Part shown: piece after piece, positions 15,818-24,657 of the stretch
Layout: each line of letters starts with the position of its first letter
Numbering within the stretch: position 1 is the first letter of the stretch
Origin: an uncultured Opitutaceae bacterium
GTDB taxonomy: Bacteria; Verrucomicrobiota; Verrucomicrobiia; Opitutales; Opitutaceae
Direction of reading: 5' to 3'
DNA length: 64,000 nucleotides
Assembly: GCA_903891325.1 (NCBI GenBank)
Contig: CAITEC010000036.1
Location: forward strand, 1-64,000
Notes under the pieces: model-generated
The model's database searches: none
What the model saw: only the letters and a program-made list of their open reading frames with translations
Told to the model about the DNA's origin: nothing
Translations under genes and position numbers: made by a program

Positions 15818-16589
15818 CAGTTCGAACCTCAACCCATTGGAGCGGTTTTCAGACCGCGTGGACGACTATGTCCGCTATCGTCCGGGCTACCCGGCGGAAC
15901 TCATTCAATTCCTTGTCGCGAAGGCGGGGCTGTCGGCGGGAAGCGTCGTGGCGGACGTGGGTGCCGGCACGGGCATTTTCACCCGATTGCTCCTTGAGAC
16001 GGGCGCCAAGGTGTTCGCAGTGGAGCCCAACGACGCCATGCGGATGGCGGCGGAGGATTGGCTCCGCCCCTGCGCGAACTTTGAAAGCGCGCCGGGCACC
16101 GCGGAGGCAACGGGGCTGCCGGACGGCGCGGTTTCGCTGATCACCTGCGCCCAGGCATTTCACTGGTTTGATCTCCCCGGGGCCCGCAGGGAATTCCGGC
16201 GGATATTGCGGCGGGACGGCTGGTGCGCCGTCATCTGGAATACGACCGTTGTCGACGCATCGGAATTCGCAATCGGGTACGAGCGGATCAAGGAGGAGTT
16301 TGGAACGGACTTTCGGAGCGTCCGGCACGAACACATCGCGAAGGCCGGGAAATTCGACCTGTTCTTCGGTGCCGGGAATTGGGAAAGACGGGAATTCGAA
16401 AACTTCCAGAGCCTGGACCTCGCGGGGCTGAAGGGACGGCTTCTCTCATCGTCGTATGCGCCGAAGGAGGGACAGCCCGGGCATGAGGCGATGATTGCGT
16501 CCCTTGAAGGACTGTTCGACCGCTGCCGGAAGAACAACGCCGTTCGGATGGAATACAAAACGGAGGTATTCTTCGGGCAGTTCGCATGA
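15801..16589 (+). CDS. Class I SAM-dependent methyltransferase (Methyltransf_11 type)
   Basis: 262 residues. The start MESGPDSSNLNPLERFS at 15801 lies inside the previous gene's last codons. The opening ERFSDRVDDYVRYRPGYP is the usual start of the trans-aconitate-like/Methyltransf_11 subgroup. SAM motif I is VVADVGAGTGIFTRLLLE, the beta2 acidic residue is in FAVEPNDAM, and the motif around SLITCAQAFHWF is very characteristic of this subgroup. Translation is probably coupled to the upstream membrane protein. The subgroup acts on small molecules; the substrate here is unknown. Confidence 0.86.
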   Translation: MESGPDSSNLNPLERFSDRVDDYVRYRPGYPAELIQFLVAKAGLSAGSVVADVGAGTGIFTRLLLETGAKVFAVEPNDAMRMAAEDWLRPCANFESAPGTAEATGLPDGAVSLITCAQAFHWFDLPGARREFRRILRRDGWCAVIWNTTVVDASEFAIGYERIKEEFGTDFRSVRHEHIAKAGKFDLFFGAGNWERREFENFQSLDLAGLKGRLLSSSYAPKEGQPGHEAMIASLEGLFDRCRKNNAVRMEYKTEVFFGQFA

Positions 16590-16632
16590 GGGCCGCCCGC
16601 GGCTGTCTCCATTGGGACCGATTTTCAAACGG

Positions 16633-16817
16633 AAAGGGGTCATGCCCCAACTCCTTAAATCCGACGGAACTTATTGAACTATAGAACTATACAACAGATA
16701 AATAGCCGGCCGAATTGAATGCCAGCCATTGCCGCTATAGGGAATTCCGATCTTAAGAACTCCCGTATCTCGAACGAAAGGTACCGGAAAATTAAGGAGT
16801 TGGGGCATGACCCCTTT
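16633..16817. mobile_element. MITE-like element with perfect 26-bp terminal inverted repeats
   Basis: Positions 16633-16658 are the exact reverse complement of 16792-16817 (arms containing GGGGTCATGCCCC, itself a short palindrome). The 185-bp element fills most of the 303-base gap between a methyltransferase stop (16589) and the Hsp70-like stop (16893). Its interior is clearly more AT-rich than the surroundings and encodes nothing convincing. This is the structure of a non-autonomous transposable element or REP-type BIME. No transposase is present in the window. Confidence 0.75.
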
Positions 16818-16892
16818 TCGCTGTTACCAAGGCCAGCGCTGGAACCCCTGCCGTCTGTCCAGAACACGGTGCTCCTGGGAACACAGGCTTAC

Positions 16893-18170
16893 CTAGCCAT
16901 GCAGCTCCGGGAAGAACAATGGGGCGCTCAGCGCCAGGCCGTCGCCGACACTGGTAAACTCCTCGCCGTCGCGGATCTTCCCGGCCCCGAAGCGGGCGAC
17001 AAACTCCGAGCGGAGACTCCGGATCAGAGAAGTGCCCCCGGTCAGGAAGACCGTCTCGATGCCGGCGGGGGTCAGGTGGGCATCCGCCATGAACCGGTCG
17101 AGGTACCCGGTGATGCTGGCTGTCAGATCGGCGGAGTTCCGGTCGAATTCGGCGAGGGTCAGCTGCTCATCGATCACGATGTTTGGGTGGTTGAAGCGAA
17201 GTTCAGCCGTATCGGCTGACGTCAGGGTAATCTTTGCCCCTTCGATCACCTGGAAGAGCGCAAAGCCCTGGTTGTCCTTGATCAGCGACTGGAAGCGCCG
17301 GAAGGCGGGTGGGTCGCTCGACAGCCTCTCAAGGCGCCACAGGTGATCGAGGCTGCGGGCATTGCGAAGAAACACGATCTGGTCCCACTGGCATATCTGC
17401 CGATAGAGGGCACTCGGCACCTCAAGGCGCTTTCCGCCGTCGTCATACGTAGCCAGCCGGCCAAAGTGGGGGGTGACCTTGTGCCACATCGTCGCCGAGT
17501 CGTACTTGTTGCCGGCGACCCCGAGTCCGCCCGTGGCGACGATATCCCCGGCCCTGTCCGTCCGCCCCTGCCGGGCCGGATCCAGCCGAACGACGGTGAA
17601 GTCCGAGGTGCCGCCGCCGAAGTCGCCAACCAGCACCCGCTCTGGTCCGGTTATTCGCGACTCGTAGGCGAGAGCGGCGGCGATCGGCTCAAATTGGAAG
17701 TGGATTTCCTTGAATCCAGCGAGTTGGGCCGCCCGCAGCAGCCTCTCCTGGGCGACCCGGTCCTCCTCGGGATCAGTTGAGAATACCGCGGGCCGGCCCA
17801 TGACCACGCGAGTCACGTCCATCCCCGTCACCGAATCGGCCTTCGCCTTCAGGAATCGCAGGAAGAACGCGATCAGATCCTCCAGCAGGTACTTCTCGTT
17901 GTTCACCACCGTCTCCGTGAACGTGCGGTGCGGCAGGATTGTCTTAATTGCCTGGAAGAATCTCCCCCGCATCTGGTCCCGCACATAGCGACTCTTGGCC
18001 GCGTCGCCGATGATCGGCGGATCCTTCCGCAGCGTGTACGGGAAGTACATGAACGACGACTCCACCCCGGCGATCCGCGGATCCCTTACGAGCTTCCGCT
18101 CGGTGGCATTCCATATCGTCACCGACGAATTGCTCGTGCCGAAGTCGATGCCATAGATATAGGTGCTCAC
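16893..18170 (-). CDS. Short Hsp70-family ATPase (YegD-like)
   Basis: 425 residues. It contains the actin-like ATPase fold only: phosphate-1 GIDFGTSNSSV (8-18), phosphate-2 VLVGDFGGGTSDFTV (near 190) and the adenosine motif FLTGGTSLIRSL (near 380). There is no DnaK-type peptide-binding beta-sandwich or lid after it, so it fits the YegD group of chaperone-like ATPases of uncertain role. A nonstandard insertion, DNQGFALFQVIEGAKITL, precedes the last subdomain, as in the family. It stands alone, convergent with the preceding methyltransferase and with a 157-base gap to the upstream glycosyltransferase stop, so it is probably a single-gene unit. Confidence 0.88.
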   Translation of the reverse strand: MSTYIYGIDFGTSNSSVTIWNATERKLVRDPRIAGVESSFMYFPYTLRKDPPIIGDAAKSRYVRDQMRGRFFQAIKTILPHRTFTETVVNNEKYLLEDLIAFFLRFLKAKADSVTGMDVTRVVMGRPAVFSTDPEEDRVAQERLLRAAQLAGFKEIHFQFEPIAAALAYESRITGPERVLVGDFGGGTSDFTVVRLDPARQGRTDRAGDIVATGGLGVAGNKYDSATMWHKVTPHFGRLATYDDGGKRLEVPSALYRQICQWDQIVFLRNARSLDHLWRLERLSSDPPAFRRFQSLIKDNQGFALFQVIEGAKITLTSADTAELRFNHPNIVIDEQLTLAEFDRNSADLTASITGYLDRFMADAHLTPAGIETVFLTGGTSLIRSLRSEFVARFGAGKIRDGEEFTSVGDGLALSAPLFFPELHG

Positions 18171-18327
18171 GGCGGTCGATAGGGAAGTCCAACATGCAGG
18201 GCCCGCGACGCAGGGCTGCGCGCTGCCCCATGGGTCACGGACAAAAAGGGTTGCGACGGTTTGACTGTTTCAACGATCGGTCAAGTTCGAAACGCCGAGT
18301 GCCGATCATGGCCAAAACCGGCAATTT

Positions 18328-19977
18328 TCAGAACATTGCGATGTACTCGAGGCGCCTGCGGTAGCGCTCGCCGATGACGGCGGGGGCGAAGCGGGACTCG
18401 ATCGTCGCGCGCGCGGCGGCGCCCAGCCGCGCGACCAGGGCGGGGTCCGACGGGAGCAGACGCATCCAATCCGAGGCGTTGCCGACGTCCGGCTCGGCCC
18501 AGGTGGCCCCGCGGGCGTAGGGGCCATGGTTGCGGTCGAGGGTCACGACCTCCGCCCGCACGGGACAGCCGTTTTCCGCGTTGATGAACTCGGTGGTCGC
18601 CGACCAGTCCGTGGCGATGACCGGCTTCCCCAGGTACATGCACTCCGCCAGCGCCAGCCCGAAGCCCTCGGCCCGGTGCAGGGAGACGAAGCAGTCGCAG
18701 GCGGCCTCCAGCGCGTAGATGTCGGCGCGGGAGAGCGTTCCGGCGATGAGGACGGAGCCGGGGATGTCCCGAAGCGAGGCCTGGAGCGCCGCGAACTCCA
18801 CGGGGTTCGCCGCCTCGTTCTGGACCTTGACGACCAGGGCCGCCTTCGGCGGGCGCAGGCCCGACTGGCGGAAGGCCTGCACGGCGGCCTGCGGATTCTT
18901 GCGGGCGGCGTAGGAGTTGAGGTCGAACAGGGACAGGAAAAGAAAGGGTTCCTGCGGCAGGCCGAAGCGCGCTCGCAGGGCCGCGCGGTCCCCGGTCGGC
19001 CGGGGGAAGGCGATCGCGTGGGGCATTGTGAGGACGGGCAGCGGCGACTTCGCCGCAACCGCAGCCCGGGCAAAGTCGCTCGGGCACCATATCTCGTCGA
19101 ATAGGTCGAAACTGGGAAGCCAGGCGTCCGGGAACTCGGGCTGCTCCCAGGCGAAATACCCGATGTTGTACTTGCCCGCGCGGAAGCCGGGCCCGTGGTG
19201 GTGGTCGATGTCGCGGGCGGCCGGCGGATCGATGTGGACGACGTTCACCCCGTGGGGATTGTCCTCCTGCAGGCGCGAGGCGAGGGTCTCGTCGCCGAGC
19301 CGGTTGCGGCAGTGCAGCTTGAGCGGCACCAGGGCCGTGGGAATCCCCGCGGCGTCCGCCGCCCGGGCCATGCACCGGGCCGATTCGCCCACGCCGAGGT
19401 CCGCGGTCAGGAAGCCCACGATATTCATCCCGATCCGGGCGTGCCGGCGGGCGAATTCGGGCAGGAGAGGCGCGTGCCTGCGCGAAAAATCGAGGATGAT
19501 CTCGCCGCTCTCCGTGCCGACCGACGCCAGGCGGAGCTGGCGGTTCCTGTTCTGCGGGCGGAAACGCTGGAGGGCCGGGAGCCCGGTCACGCGGCCGAGC
19601 CAGGCGAGCGCGTTGGTGAGGCCGACGCCGGACAGGCTCAGAGCGAGGAGCGTGCCTCCCGGCCCGGCCGATTCCGGGAGCGCGACCCGCAGCTCCCAGG
19701 GTCCGGGCTTGAGCCCGGCGAGCGCAGCCGCGCGCCTCCCGTTCACCCGGACGTCCAGTCGCGGTGCGCCGGACTCGATTCCCCGGACACCGGGGTGCGG
19801 CCGGTATTCCCCGCGGATGACGATCGCGTCGACGCCTTCCAGCGGGGGCAGGCGGACCCGGCCCTCGTCGCGGAGCCAGGCGGAATCCTCGGCGAAGTCG
19901 TCGTAGAAGATTCCGCTGTACTGCGTGAAGCGCCGGGAGAGGGCGCCGCCCTGCGGGGCCTTGGAGTGTCGCGTCAC
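18328..19977 (-). CDS. GT4 glycosyltransferase with N-terminal beta-rich domain
   Basis: 549 residues from a GTG at 19977, seven bases after the upstream GT2 stop. Residues 1-135 (with VIRGEYRPHP and PWELRVALP) look like an all-beta accessory domain. The GT4 part begins near GMNIVGFLTADLGVGESARC, a common start in this subgroup. It continues through NIGYFAWEQPEFPDAW and FLSLFDLNSYAARKNPQAAV to CFVSLHRAEGFGLALAECMYLGK, with the catalytic Glu motif. It retains all expected catalytic landmarks. Last gene of the minus-strand rmlA-GT2-GT4 set; the sugar and acceptor are unknown. Confidence 0.87.
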   Translation of the reverse strand: MTRHSKAPQGGALSRRFTQYSGIFYDDFAEDSAWLRDEGRVRLPPLEGVDAIVIRGEYRPHPGVRGIESGAPRLDVRVNGRRAAALAGLKPGPWELRVALPESAGPGGTLLALSLSGVGLTNALAWLGRVTGLPALQRFRPQNRNRQLRLASVGTESGEIILDFSRRHAPLLPEFARRHARIGMNIVGFLTADLGVGESARCMARAADAAGIPTALVPLKLHCRNRLGDETLASRLQEDNPHGVNVVHIDPPAARDIDHHHGPGFRAGKYNIGYFAWEQPEFPDAWLPSFDLFDEIWCPSDFARAAVAAKSPLPVLTMPHAIAFPRPTGDRAALRARFGLPQEPFLFLSLFDLNSYAARKNPQAAVQAFRQSGLRPPKAALVVKVQNEAANPVEFAALQASLRDIPGSVLIAGTLSRADIYALEAACDCFVSLHRAEGFGLALAECMYLGKPVIATDWSATTEFINAENGCPVRAEVVTLDRNHGPYARGATWAEPDVGNASDWMRLLPSDPALVARLGAAARATIESRFAPAVIGERYRRRLEYIAMF

Positions 19978-19984
19978 GGGCGTC

Positions 19985-20944
19985 TCAGGGGTTGGGCAGC
20001 TCCCCGAGCATTTCGCGCCAGCGGCCGATCTCGACGTCGATTGCGCCGCCCATGCCCGGGTACGCGCCTGCGGGGGGCATCCGGCGCAATCGCAGCAGAT
20101 AGAGGACGACCTGCCGGGCCAGGGAAGGGTCGGGAAAATCCCGTGGCTCCGGGAGGTGGGTCTCGAAGTGGTGCCGGCACCACCGCCTGATCCCGAGCGA
20201 AACCAGCGCGTCGCGCCAGCGCAGCGTCAGCCGATAGGTGTTGGCCTCGTCGAGCCGCTTGCGTCCCGGCGACGGGCTGACGTGGTGCCGGACCACGCTT
20301 CCCAGGGCCACGAGGTTGCGCTGTCCCCCGACGGCGGCGCGCAGGCAAAGGTCGACGTCCTCGCACCCGTTCACGAAGGACTCGTCGTAGCCGTGAAGCT
20401 CGCGCCAGAGGTCGTGCAGCACCAGCACGCAGGCCCCCGTGACGGCGGGCACCCGGCGGAAGGGCTTGTAGTGGTTCGCGAGCTTGATCCGCCACAGCGG
20501 CGTGCGGATATGCTCGGGCTTTCCCTTGTGGTTGATGAGGATTCCCGCGTGGTCCAGCGCGCCGGTCTGGGCGCTGAGCTGGACATTCCCGATGATTCCC
20601 GCGCGGCTCCTCAGGCACTCGTGCGCCTCGAGCATGGGTTCAAGCCAGCCGGGCAGGAGGATAAGGTCGCTGTTCAGCAGGCAGAGGTATTCGCCCCAGG
20701 CGATCGCCGCGCCCCGGTTGGTTGCGGCCCCGTAGCCGAGGTTTCGCTCGTTCAGGACGATCCGGTGCGGGTGGGACAGGGTGGAGAGCCATTGCCGGGT
20801 GCCGTCCGTGCTGCCGTCGTCGACCAGGATGACCTCGTAGTCCAGGTCCTCCGGAAGCGTCGCCCGCAGGCTCGCCAGCATCGCCTTGGTGAGAGGCAGG
20901 CAGTTGTAGAGCGGGACGATGAAACTGACGCTGGGATGGGACAT
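19985..20944 (-). CDS. GT2-family glycosyltransferase
   Basis: 319 residues, start MSHPSVSFIVPLYNCLP at 20944, four bases after the rmlA stop; an in-frame upstream ATG (20962) would overlap rmlA. The GT-A nucleotide-binding region VILVDDGSTDGTRQWL is present, and the DxD-equivalent is in EYLCLLNSDLILLPGWL. The acceptor-side ED motif is DESFVNGCEDVDLCLRA, typical of rhamnosyltransferase-like GT2 enzymes. Immediate linkage to rmlA makes a rhamnose donor plausible. That is an inference from position. The C-terminal ~70 residues are outside the catalytic core. Confidence 0.9.
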   Translation of the reverse strand: MSHPSVSFIVPLYNCLPLTKAMLASLRATLPEDLDYEVILVDDGSTDGTRQWLSTLSHPHRIVLNERNLGYGAATNRGAAIAWGEYLCLLNSDLILLPGWLEPMLEAHECLRSRAGIIGNVQLSAQTGALDHAGILINHKGKPEHIRTPLWRIKLANHYKPFRRVPAVTGACVLVLHDLWRELHGYDESFVNGCEDVDLCLRAAVGGQRNLVALGSVVRHHVSPSPGRKRLDEANTYRLTLRWRDALVSLGIRRWCRHHFETHLPEPRDFPDPSLARQVVLYLLRLRRMPPAGAYPGMGGAIDVEIGRWREMLGELPNP

Positions 20945-20948
20945 TGCC

Positions 20949-21824
20949 TCAGGCGCCCGCAAGAAGCCCCTGCAGGTAGGCCGCGTAGGCGGACTTGCCG
21001 AGCTTCGCTATGTTCGCCTCCATCCGCCCGGTGTCGATCCAGCCCTGCCGCCACGCGATTTCCTCAAGGCAGGCGATCTTCAGGCCCTGGCGGTGCTCGA
21101 TCACCTGGACAAACTGGGCGGCCTGGAGCAGCGAGTCGTGGGTCCCGGTGTCCAGCCAGGCGGTCCCCCGGCCGAGGATCTCGACGTGGAGCCGCCCCGC
21201 CTCAAGGTACAGGCGGTTCAAGTCGGTGATCTCGAGCTCGCCGCGCCGGGACGGCTTGAGCCGGCGGGCGAAGGGGGACGCGTCGCCGTCGTAGAAATAG
21301 AGGCCGGGGATGGCGAAATTCGACTTCGGAGAGGCGGGCTTCTCCTCAAGCGAGATCACGCGCCCGTCCTTCGCAAATTCGACGACGCCGTAGGACTTCG
21401 GGTCGGCGACCCGGTAGCCGAATATGGTCGCGCCCGAGGGCCTGGCCGCCGCGTCGCGCAGGGACTTTTCCAGGTCCTGGCCGTAGAAGAGATTGTCGCC
21501 GAGGATGAGGGCGGAGGGGGCGCCGGCCAGGAAGTCCTCCCCGATGATGAAGGCCTGCGCGAGCCCGTCGGGGCTGGGCTGCTCGGCGTAGCTGAAGCTG
21601 ACCCCGAATTCCGAACCGTCCCCCAGGAGCCGGCGGAAAAGCGGCAGGTCCTGCGGGGTGGAGATGATGAGGATATCGCGGATGCCCGAGGCCATCAGCA
21701 CGGACAGCGGGTAGTAGATCATCGGCTTGTCGTAGACGGGCATGAGCTGCTTGCTCACCGCGATGGTCAGCGGGTAGAGCCGGGTGCCGGACCCGCCGGC
21801 GAGGACGATTCCTTTTCGTTTCAT
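20949..21824 (-). CDS. rmlA: Glucose-1-phosphate thymidylyltransferase RmlA
   Basis: 291 residues, the standard length. It joins glucose-1-phosphate and dTTP to give dTDP-glucose. The N-terminal pyrophosphorylase signature [11 protein letters not shown] is followed by [17 protein letters not shown]. The sugar-binding segment [12 protein letters not shown], the [20 protein letters not shown] block and the C-terminal [13 protein letters not shown] are conserved. Its upstream neighbour across a 129-base repeat-bearing gap is rmlB, so it may be transcribed separately from rmlB or by read-through. No rmlC is present in the window. Confidence 0.97.
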   Translation of the reverse strand: MKRKGIVLAGGSGTRLYPLTIAVSKQLMPVYDKPMIYYPLSVLMASGIRDILIISTPQDLPLFRRLLGDGSEFGVSFSYAEQPSPDGLAQAFIIGEDFLAGAPSALILGDNLFYGQDLEKSLRDAAARPSGATIFGYRVADPKSYGVVEFAKDGRVISLEEKPASPKSNFAIPGLYFYDGDASPFARRLKPSRRGELEITDLNRLYLEAGRLHVEILGRGTAWLDTGTHDSLLQAAQFVQVIEHRQGLKIACLEEIAWRQGWIDTGRMEANIAKLGKSAYAAYLQGLLAGA

Positions 21825-21872
21825 CAGGGAATGGGTTAGACAGGAACGCGGGGGGAGTCGATTCGGAACCTG

Positions 21873-21954
21873 ATTTTGAACAAGATCGGGAAGAACGGAA
21901 AGGGGGCCCGATGGATTGATCCCTTCACGATCTTCCCGACCTTCCTGTTCAAAT
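21873..21954. repeat. Intergenic repeat related to the 10344-10503 element
   Basis: Left end near 21874 (TTTTGAACAAGATCGGGAAGA) is imperfectly inverted relative to 21932-21954 (TCTTCCCGACCTTCCTGTTCAAAT, split here for length: TCTTCCCGACC then TTCCTGTTCAAAT). The right-hand 23 bases match 10481-10503. It lies between the rmlA start and the rmlB stop, and begins at the rmlB stop codon itself. It is shorter (~82 bp) than its relative. Confidence 0.75.
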
Positions 21955-23021
21955 CAGCCCCTGCTGCCCAGCCGCTCGCGGGCGTACTTTTTCGAGGTGA
22001 TGTCGTCGCACCACGCCCGGTTGGAAAGGTACCAGTCCACGGTCTTTGCGAGGCCCGTCTCGAAGGTCTCCCGGGGGGCCCAGCCGAGCTCGCCCTGGAG
22101 CCGCGTGCAGTCGATCGCATAGCGCCGGTCGTGGCCGGGCCGGTCCGGCACGTGGGTGATCTGCGCGGCATGCGGCCGCCCGTCGGCGTGCGGCGCCTTT
22201 GCGTCCAGCAGCGAGCAGATCCGGGTGACGACATCGATGTTGGCGCGCTCGTTGAGCCCGCCCACGTTGTAGGTCTCGCCGCTGCGCCCCCGGAGCAGGA
22301 CCAGCCAGATCGCCGCGCAGTGATCCTCGACGTACAGCCAGTCCCGCACCTGGCGGCCGTCGCCGTAGACGGGCAGCGGCCTGCCCTCCAGCGCGTTCAG
22401 GATCACCAGCGGAATGAGCTTCTCGGGGAAATGGTAGGGCCCGTAGTTGTTCGAGCAATTGGTCGTCAGCACCGGCAGCCCGTAGGTGTGGTGGAAGGCA
22501 CGGACCATGTGGTCGCTCGCCGCCTTTGACGCGGAATAGGGGCTGTTCGGGGCAAAGGGCGTGCGCTCCGTGAATGCCGGATCGTCGGGCCCGAGGGTCC
22601 CGTAGACCTCGTCGGTCGACACGTGAAGGAAGCGGAAGGAATCCTTCCGCCCCCCGGGCAGGCCGGCCCAGTGCCGGCGGACGGCGTTCAGCAGCCGGAG
22701 GGTGCCCACGACATTGGTCTTCACGAAGGGCTCGGGGGAGTCGATCGACCGGTCCACATGGGACTCGGCGGCAAAATTGACGACCGCGTCGATGTTGTGC
22801 TCGGCAAGCAGGCGCGCCACGAGGGCCTCGTCGCCGATGTCGCCCCGCGTGAAGCGGTAGCGGGGATCGCCCGCGATGTCAGCGAGGTTCGCCGGGTTTC
22901 CCGCGTAGGTCAGCAGGTCGAGGTTCACGAGCCTGCCCAGCGGGGAGTCCTTTTCCCCCAGGCGCTGCCGGATGAAATTGCTGCCGATGAAGCCGCAGCC
23001 GCCGGTTACCAGGACGTTCAT
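21954..23021 (-). CDS. rmlB: dTDP-glucose 4,6-dehydratase RmlB
   Basis: 355 residues from the ATG at 23021, which overlaps the upstream stop as ATGA; the longer open frame upstream is not part of the protein. It converts dTDP-glucose to the 4-keto-6-deoxy sugar. The Rossmann motif is TGGCGFIGSNFI (6-17). The diagnostic NFAAESHVDRSI, the catalytic FLHVSTDEVYG with the YSASKAASD pair, and NCSNNYGPYHFPEKLIP are all complete. The stop codon sits at the edge of an intergenic repeat. Translationally coupled to the rhamnose epimerase/reductase-like gene upstream. Confidence 0.97.
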   Translation of the reverse strand: MNVLVTGGCGFIGSNFIRQRLGEKDSPLGRLVNLDLLTYAGNPANLADIAGDPRYRFTRGDIGDEALVARLLAEHNIDAVVNFAAESHVDRSIDSPEPFVKTNVVGTLRLLNAVRRHWAGLPGGRKDSFRFLHVSTDEVYGTLGPDDPAFTERTPFAPNSPYSASKAASDHMVRAFHHTYGLPVLTTNCSNNYGPYHFPEKLIPLVILNALEGRPLPVYGDGRQVRDWLYVEDHCAAIWLVLLRGRSGETYNVGGLNERANIDVVTRICSLLDAKAPHADGRPHAAQITHVPDRPGHDRRYAIDCTRLQGELGWAPRETFETGLAKTVDWYLSNRAWCDDITSKKYARERLGSRG

Positions 23022-23887
23022 TGGCTCCTCCATTCCCGCAGGGCCTTCGCGACGGCCTCGTGCACCTCGGCCATCCGGATGCCGGCGCGAGCGAGCTTCC
23101 CGGAGTCGACGACGCAGTTGGATCGGGGGGTCTTGGCGGCGACGCGCATGAACTCGGCCTCGTCGCCGAAAAACGAGTATTCCTTCCGGCACACGCCGCT
23201 GCTGCGGATCAGGTCGACCACCTCGTGCGTCGTCACCCGGCCCGGGTTGGTGACGTTGTAGATTCCCGCCGGAATGCGGCGCTCCCAGCAGGCAAAGGTC
23301 GCCGCCGCGAATTCGTCGAGCTGCGAGATGGAATTGGTGGCCTCCAGGAGCCGGGGATAGCGCATGAGCTTGGTCAGGTAGTTCCGCGGGTTCTCGACGT
23401 TGTCGAAGGGGATCCTCAGGCGCCAGATGTAGATGCCCGGCTTGCCCGCAAGCACCTCCTCGCCGAGAGCCTTCGTCCCGCTGTAGAAGGAGCAGGGGCC
23501 GGCGCGGAAGGTGAAGTTCGGCGCATCCTCCTCGGTGAACGCCGCGCCGTCGGGCCGGGAGCCGTTGTAGATGCAGCCCGAAGAAATGTGGCCCCAGGGC
23601 ACGCCGGCCGCGGCACAGGCGGCGGCAATTCGCCCCGGGAGGACGGCGTTGCCGAAGAGGCACTCCTCCTTGTGCAGCTCGCAGGCATCGACGTTCGGCT
23701 TGCCCGTGTAGCCCGCGGCATTGATGAGGAATTCCGGCCGGTCCCGCTCAAGGGCCCCCCGCAGGATCGCGGGATCGGTGTAGTCCAGTTCCGCGCGCCT
23801 GACGCTGCGGAAAGGCACGCCCTTTCGCGTGAGCAGGGCCTGGTAGGCCTGCCCGACATAGCCCGAACCGCCAAGTAGGTAGATCAT
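23018..23887 (-). CDS. NRS/ER-like nucleotide-rhamnose 3,5-epimerase/4-reductase
   Basis: 289 residues of the RmlD-type SDR family. The Rossmann start is LLGGSGYVGQAY, and the catalytic pair is in CSFYSGTKALGEE. Several segments match the bifunctional plant NRS/ER (UER1) enzymes rather than bacterial RmlD: AGYTGKPNVDACE, SSGCIYN, FTEEDAPNF, NPRNYLTKLMRYPRL and GIYNVTNPGRV. In plants this protein performs both 3,5-epimerisation and 4-reduction of the 4-keto-6-deoxy intermediate. That would explain the absence of rmlC beside rmlA and rmlB. Overlaps both neighbours by ATGA. An ordinary dTDP-4-dehydrorhamnose reductase is the alternative. Confidence 0.85.
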   Translation of the reverse strand: MIYLLGGSGYVGQAYQALLTRKGVPFRSVRRAELDYTDPAILRGALERDRPEFLINAAGYTGKPNVDACELHKEECLFGNAVLPGRIAAACAAAGVPWGHISSGCIYNGSRPDGAAFTEEDAPNFTFRAGPCSFYSGTKALGEEVLAGKPGIYIWRLRIPFDNVENPRNYLTKLMRYPRLLEATNSISQLDEFAAATFACWERRIPAGIYNVTNPGRVTTHEVVDLIRSSGVCRKEYSFFGDEAEFMRVAAKTPRSNCVVDSGKLARAGIRMAEVHEAVAKALREWRSQ

Positions 23888-24657
23888 TGTGTGGCTTTCC
23901 CGGGATTGTCCCGGCTCTTCCTGTAGTCGCCGCGGCTGAAGTACTTTTCAAGCCACACGTACATGCAAATGAAGAAATAGCGGCTTCCCATCTCCTTGAT
24001 CTTCAGCTTGGCGGCGCCGTGCCTGCGGTTGTGCCACGAGATCGGCGTCGTCGTCCACGAGTAGCCCCGCACGATCGCCTTGAGCGGTATCTCGACGGTC
24101 AGGTTGAAATGGGGAGAGAGGAAGGGCCGGCAGCCCTGGATCGTGGAGGCGCGGTACGCCTTGAACGCGTTTGTCGTGTCGTTGAGCCGGATGTTGAACA
24201 GGACGCGGATGAAGAGGTTCGCCATGCGGTTCACCAGGAGCTTCACGCGGGGATAGTCGACCACCTTGCCGCCCTTCATGAACCGGCTCCCGAACACGCA
24301 GTCGTAGCCCTCGTTGAGAAGCCGCCAGTACCTGACCGCGTCGGCGGACGAGTCGGACGCGTCGGCCATCATGATCACGACGGCGTCCCCGCGGATCCTG
24401 TCCAGCCCGTGGATGATGGCGTTGCCAAAGCCGTGGGGCCCGGGATTGCGCGTGGGTCGAAGGGTCGGAAACGCGGCTTTCAGCCGCTCCAGCGCGTCCC
24501 AGGTGCCGTCCGAGCTGCCATCGTCGACAACCACGATCTCGTGGGGAATCCCCTCCGCCGCGAACGCCTGGTGGATGTCCGCGATCGTTCCCGGCAGCGA
24601 GTCCACCTCGTCGCGGGCCGGCATGACCACTGAAAAGAGATTGAGAGGCTGCGTCAC
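23884..24657 (-). CDS. GT2-family glycosyltransferase (DPM1-like)
   Basis: 257 residues from a GTG start at 24657 overlapping the upstream epimerase stop as GTGA. The far longer open frame upstream is not coding. The GT-A core shows FSVVMPARDEVDSLP, IVVVDDGSSDGTWD and the acidic MMADASDSSADAV. FGSRFMKGGKVVDYP and NDTTNAFKAYRAS are typical of dolichol/polyprenyl-phosphate mannose synthase-like enzymes that attach a sugar to a lipid carrier. There is no C-terminal membrane domain. Last bases overlap the NRS/ER-like gene (ATGA), so four genes in a row are joined stop-to-start. Confidence 0.88.
   Translation of the reverse strand: MTQPLNLFSVVMPARDEVDSLPGTIADIHQAFAAEGIPHEIVVVDDGSSDGTWDALERLKAAFPTLRPTRNPGPHGFGNAIIHGLDRIRGDAVVIMMADASDSSADAVRYWRLLNEGYDCVFGSRFMKGGKVVDYPRVKLLVNRMANLFIRVLFNIRLNDTTNAFKAYRASTIQGCRPFLSPHFNLTVEIPLKAIVRGYSWTTTPISWHNRRHGAAKLKIKEMGSRYFFICMYVWLEKYFSRGDYRKSRDNPGKATQ

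Noticed and set aside
18171-18327. Regulatory RNA or terminator after the GT4 gene and before the Hsp70-like gene
   Set aside because: No stable inverted repeat or T-run could be found by eye in the 157 bases.
21954-23663. 569-residue fusion of rmlB with an upstream segment
   Set aside because: The extra N-terminal ~213 residues are the epimerase/reductase gene in another frame; the ATG at 23021 with ATGA overlap gives a standard RmlB.
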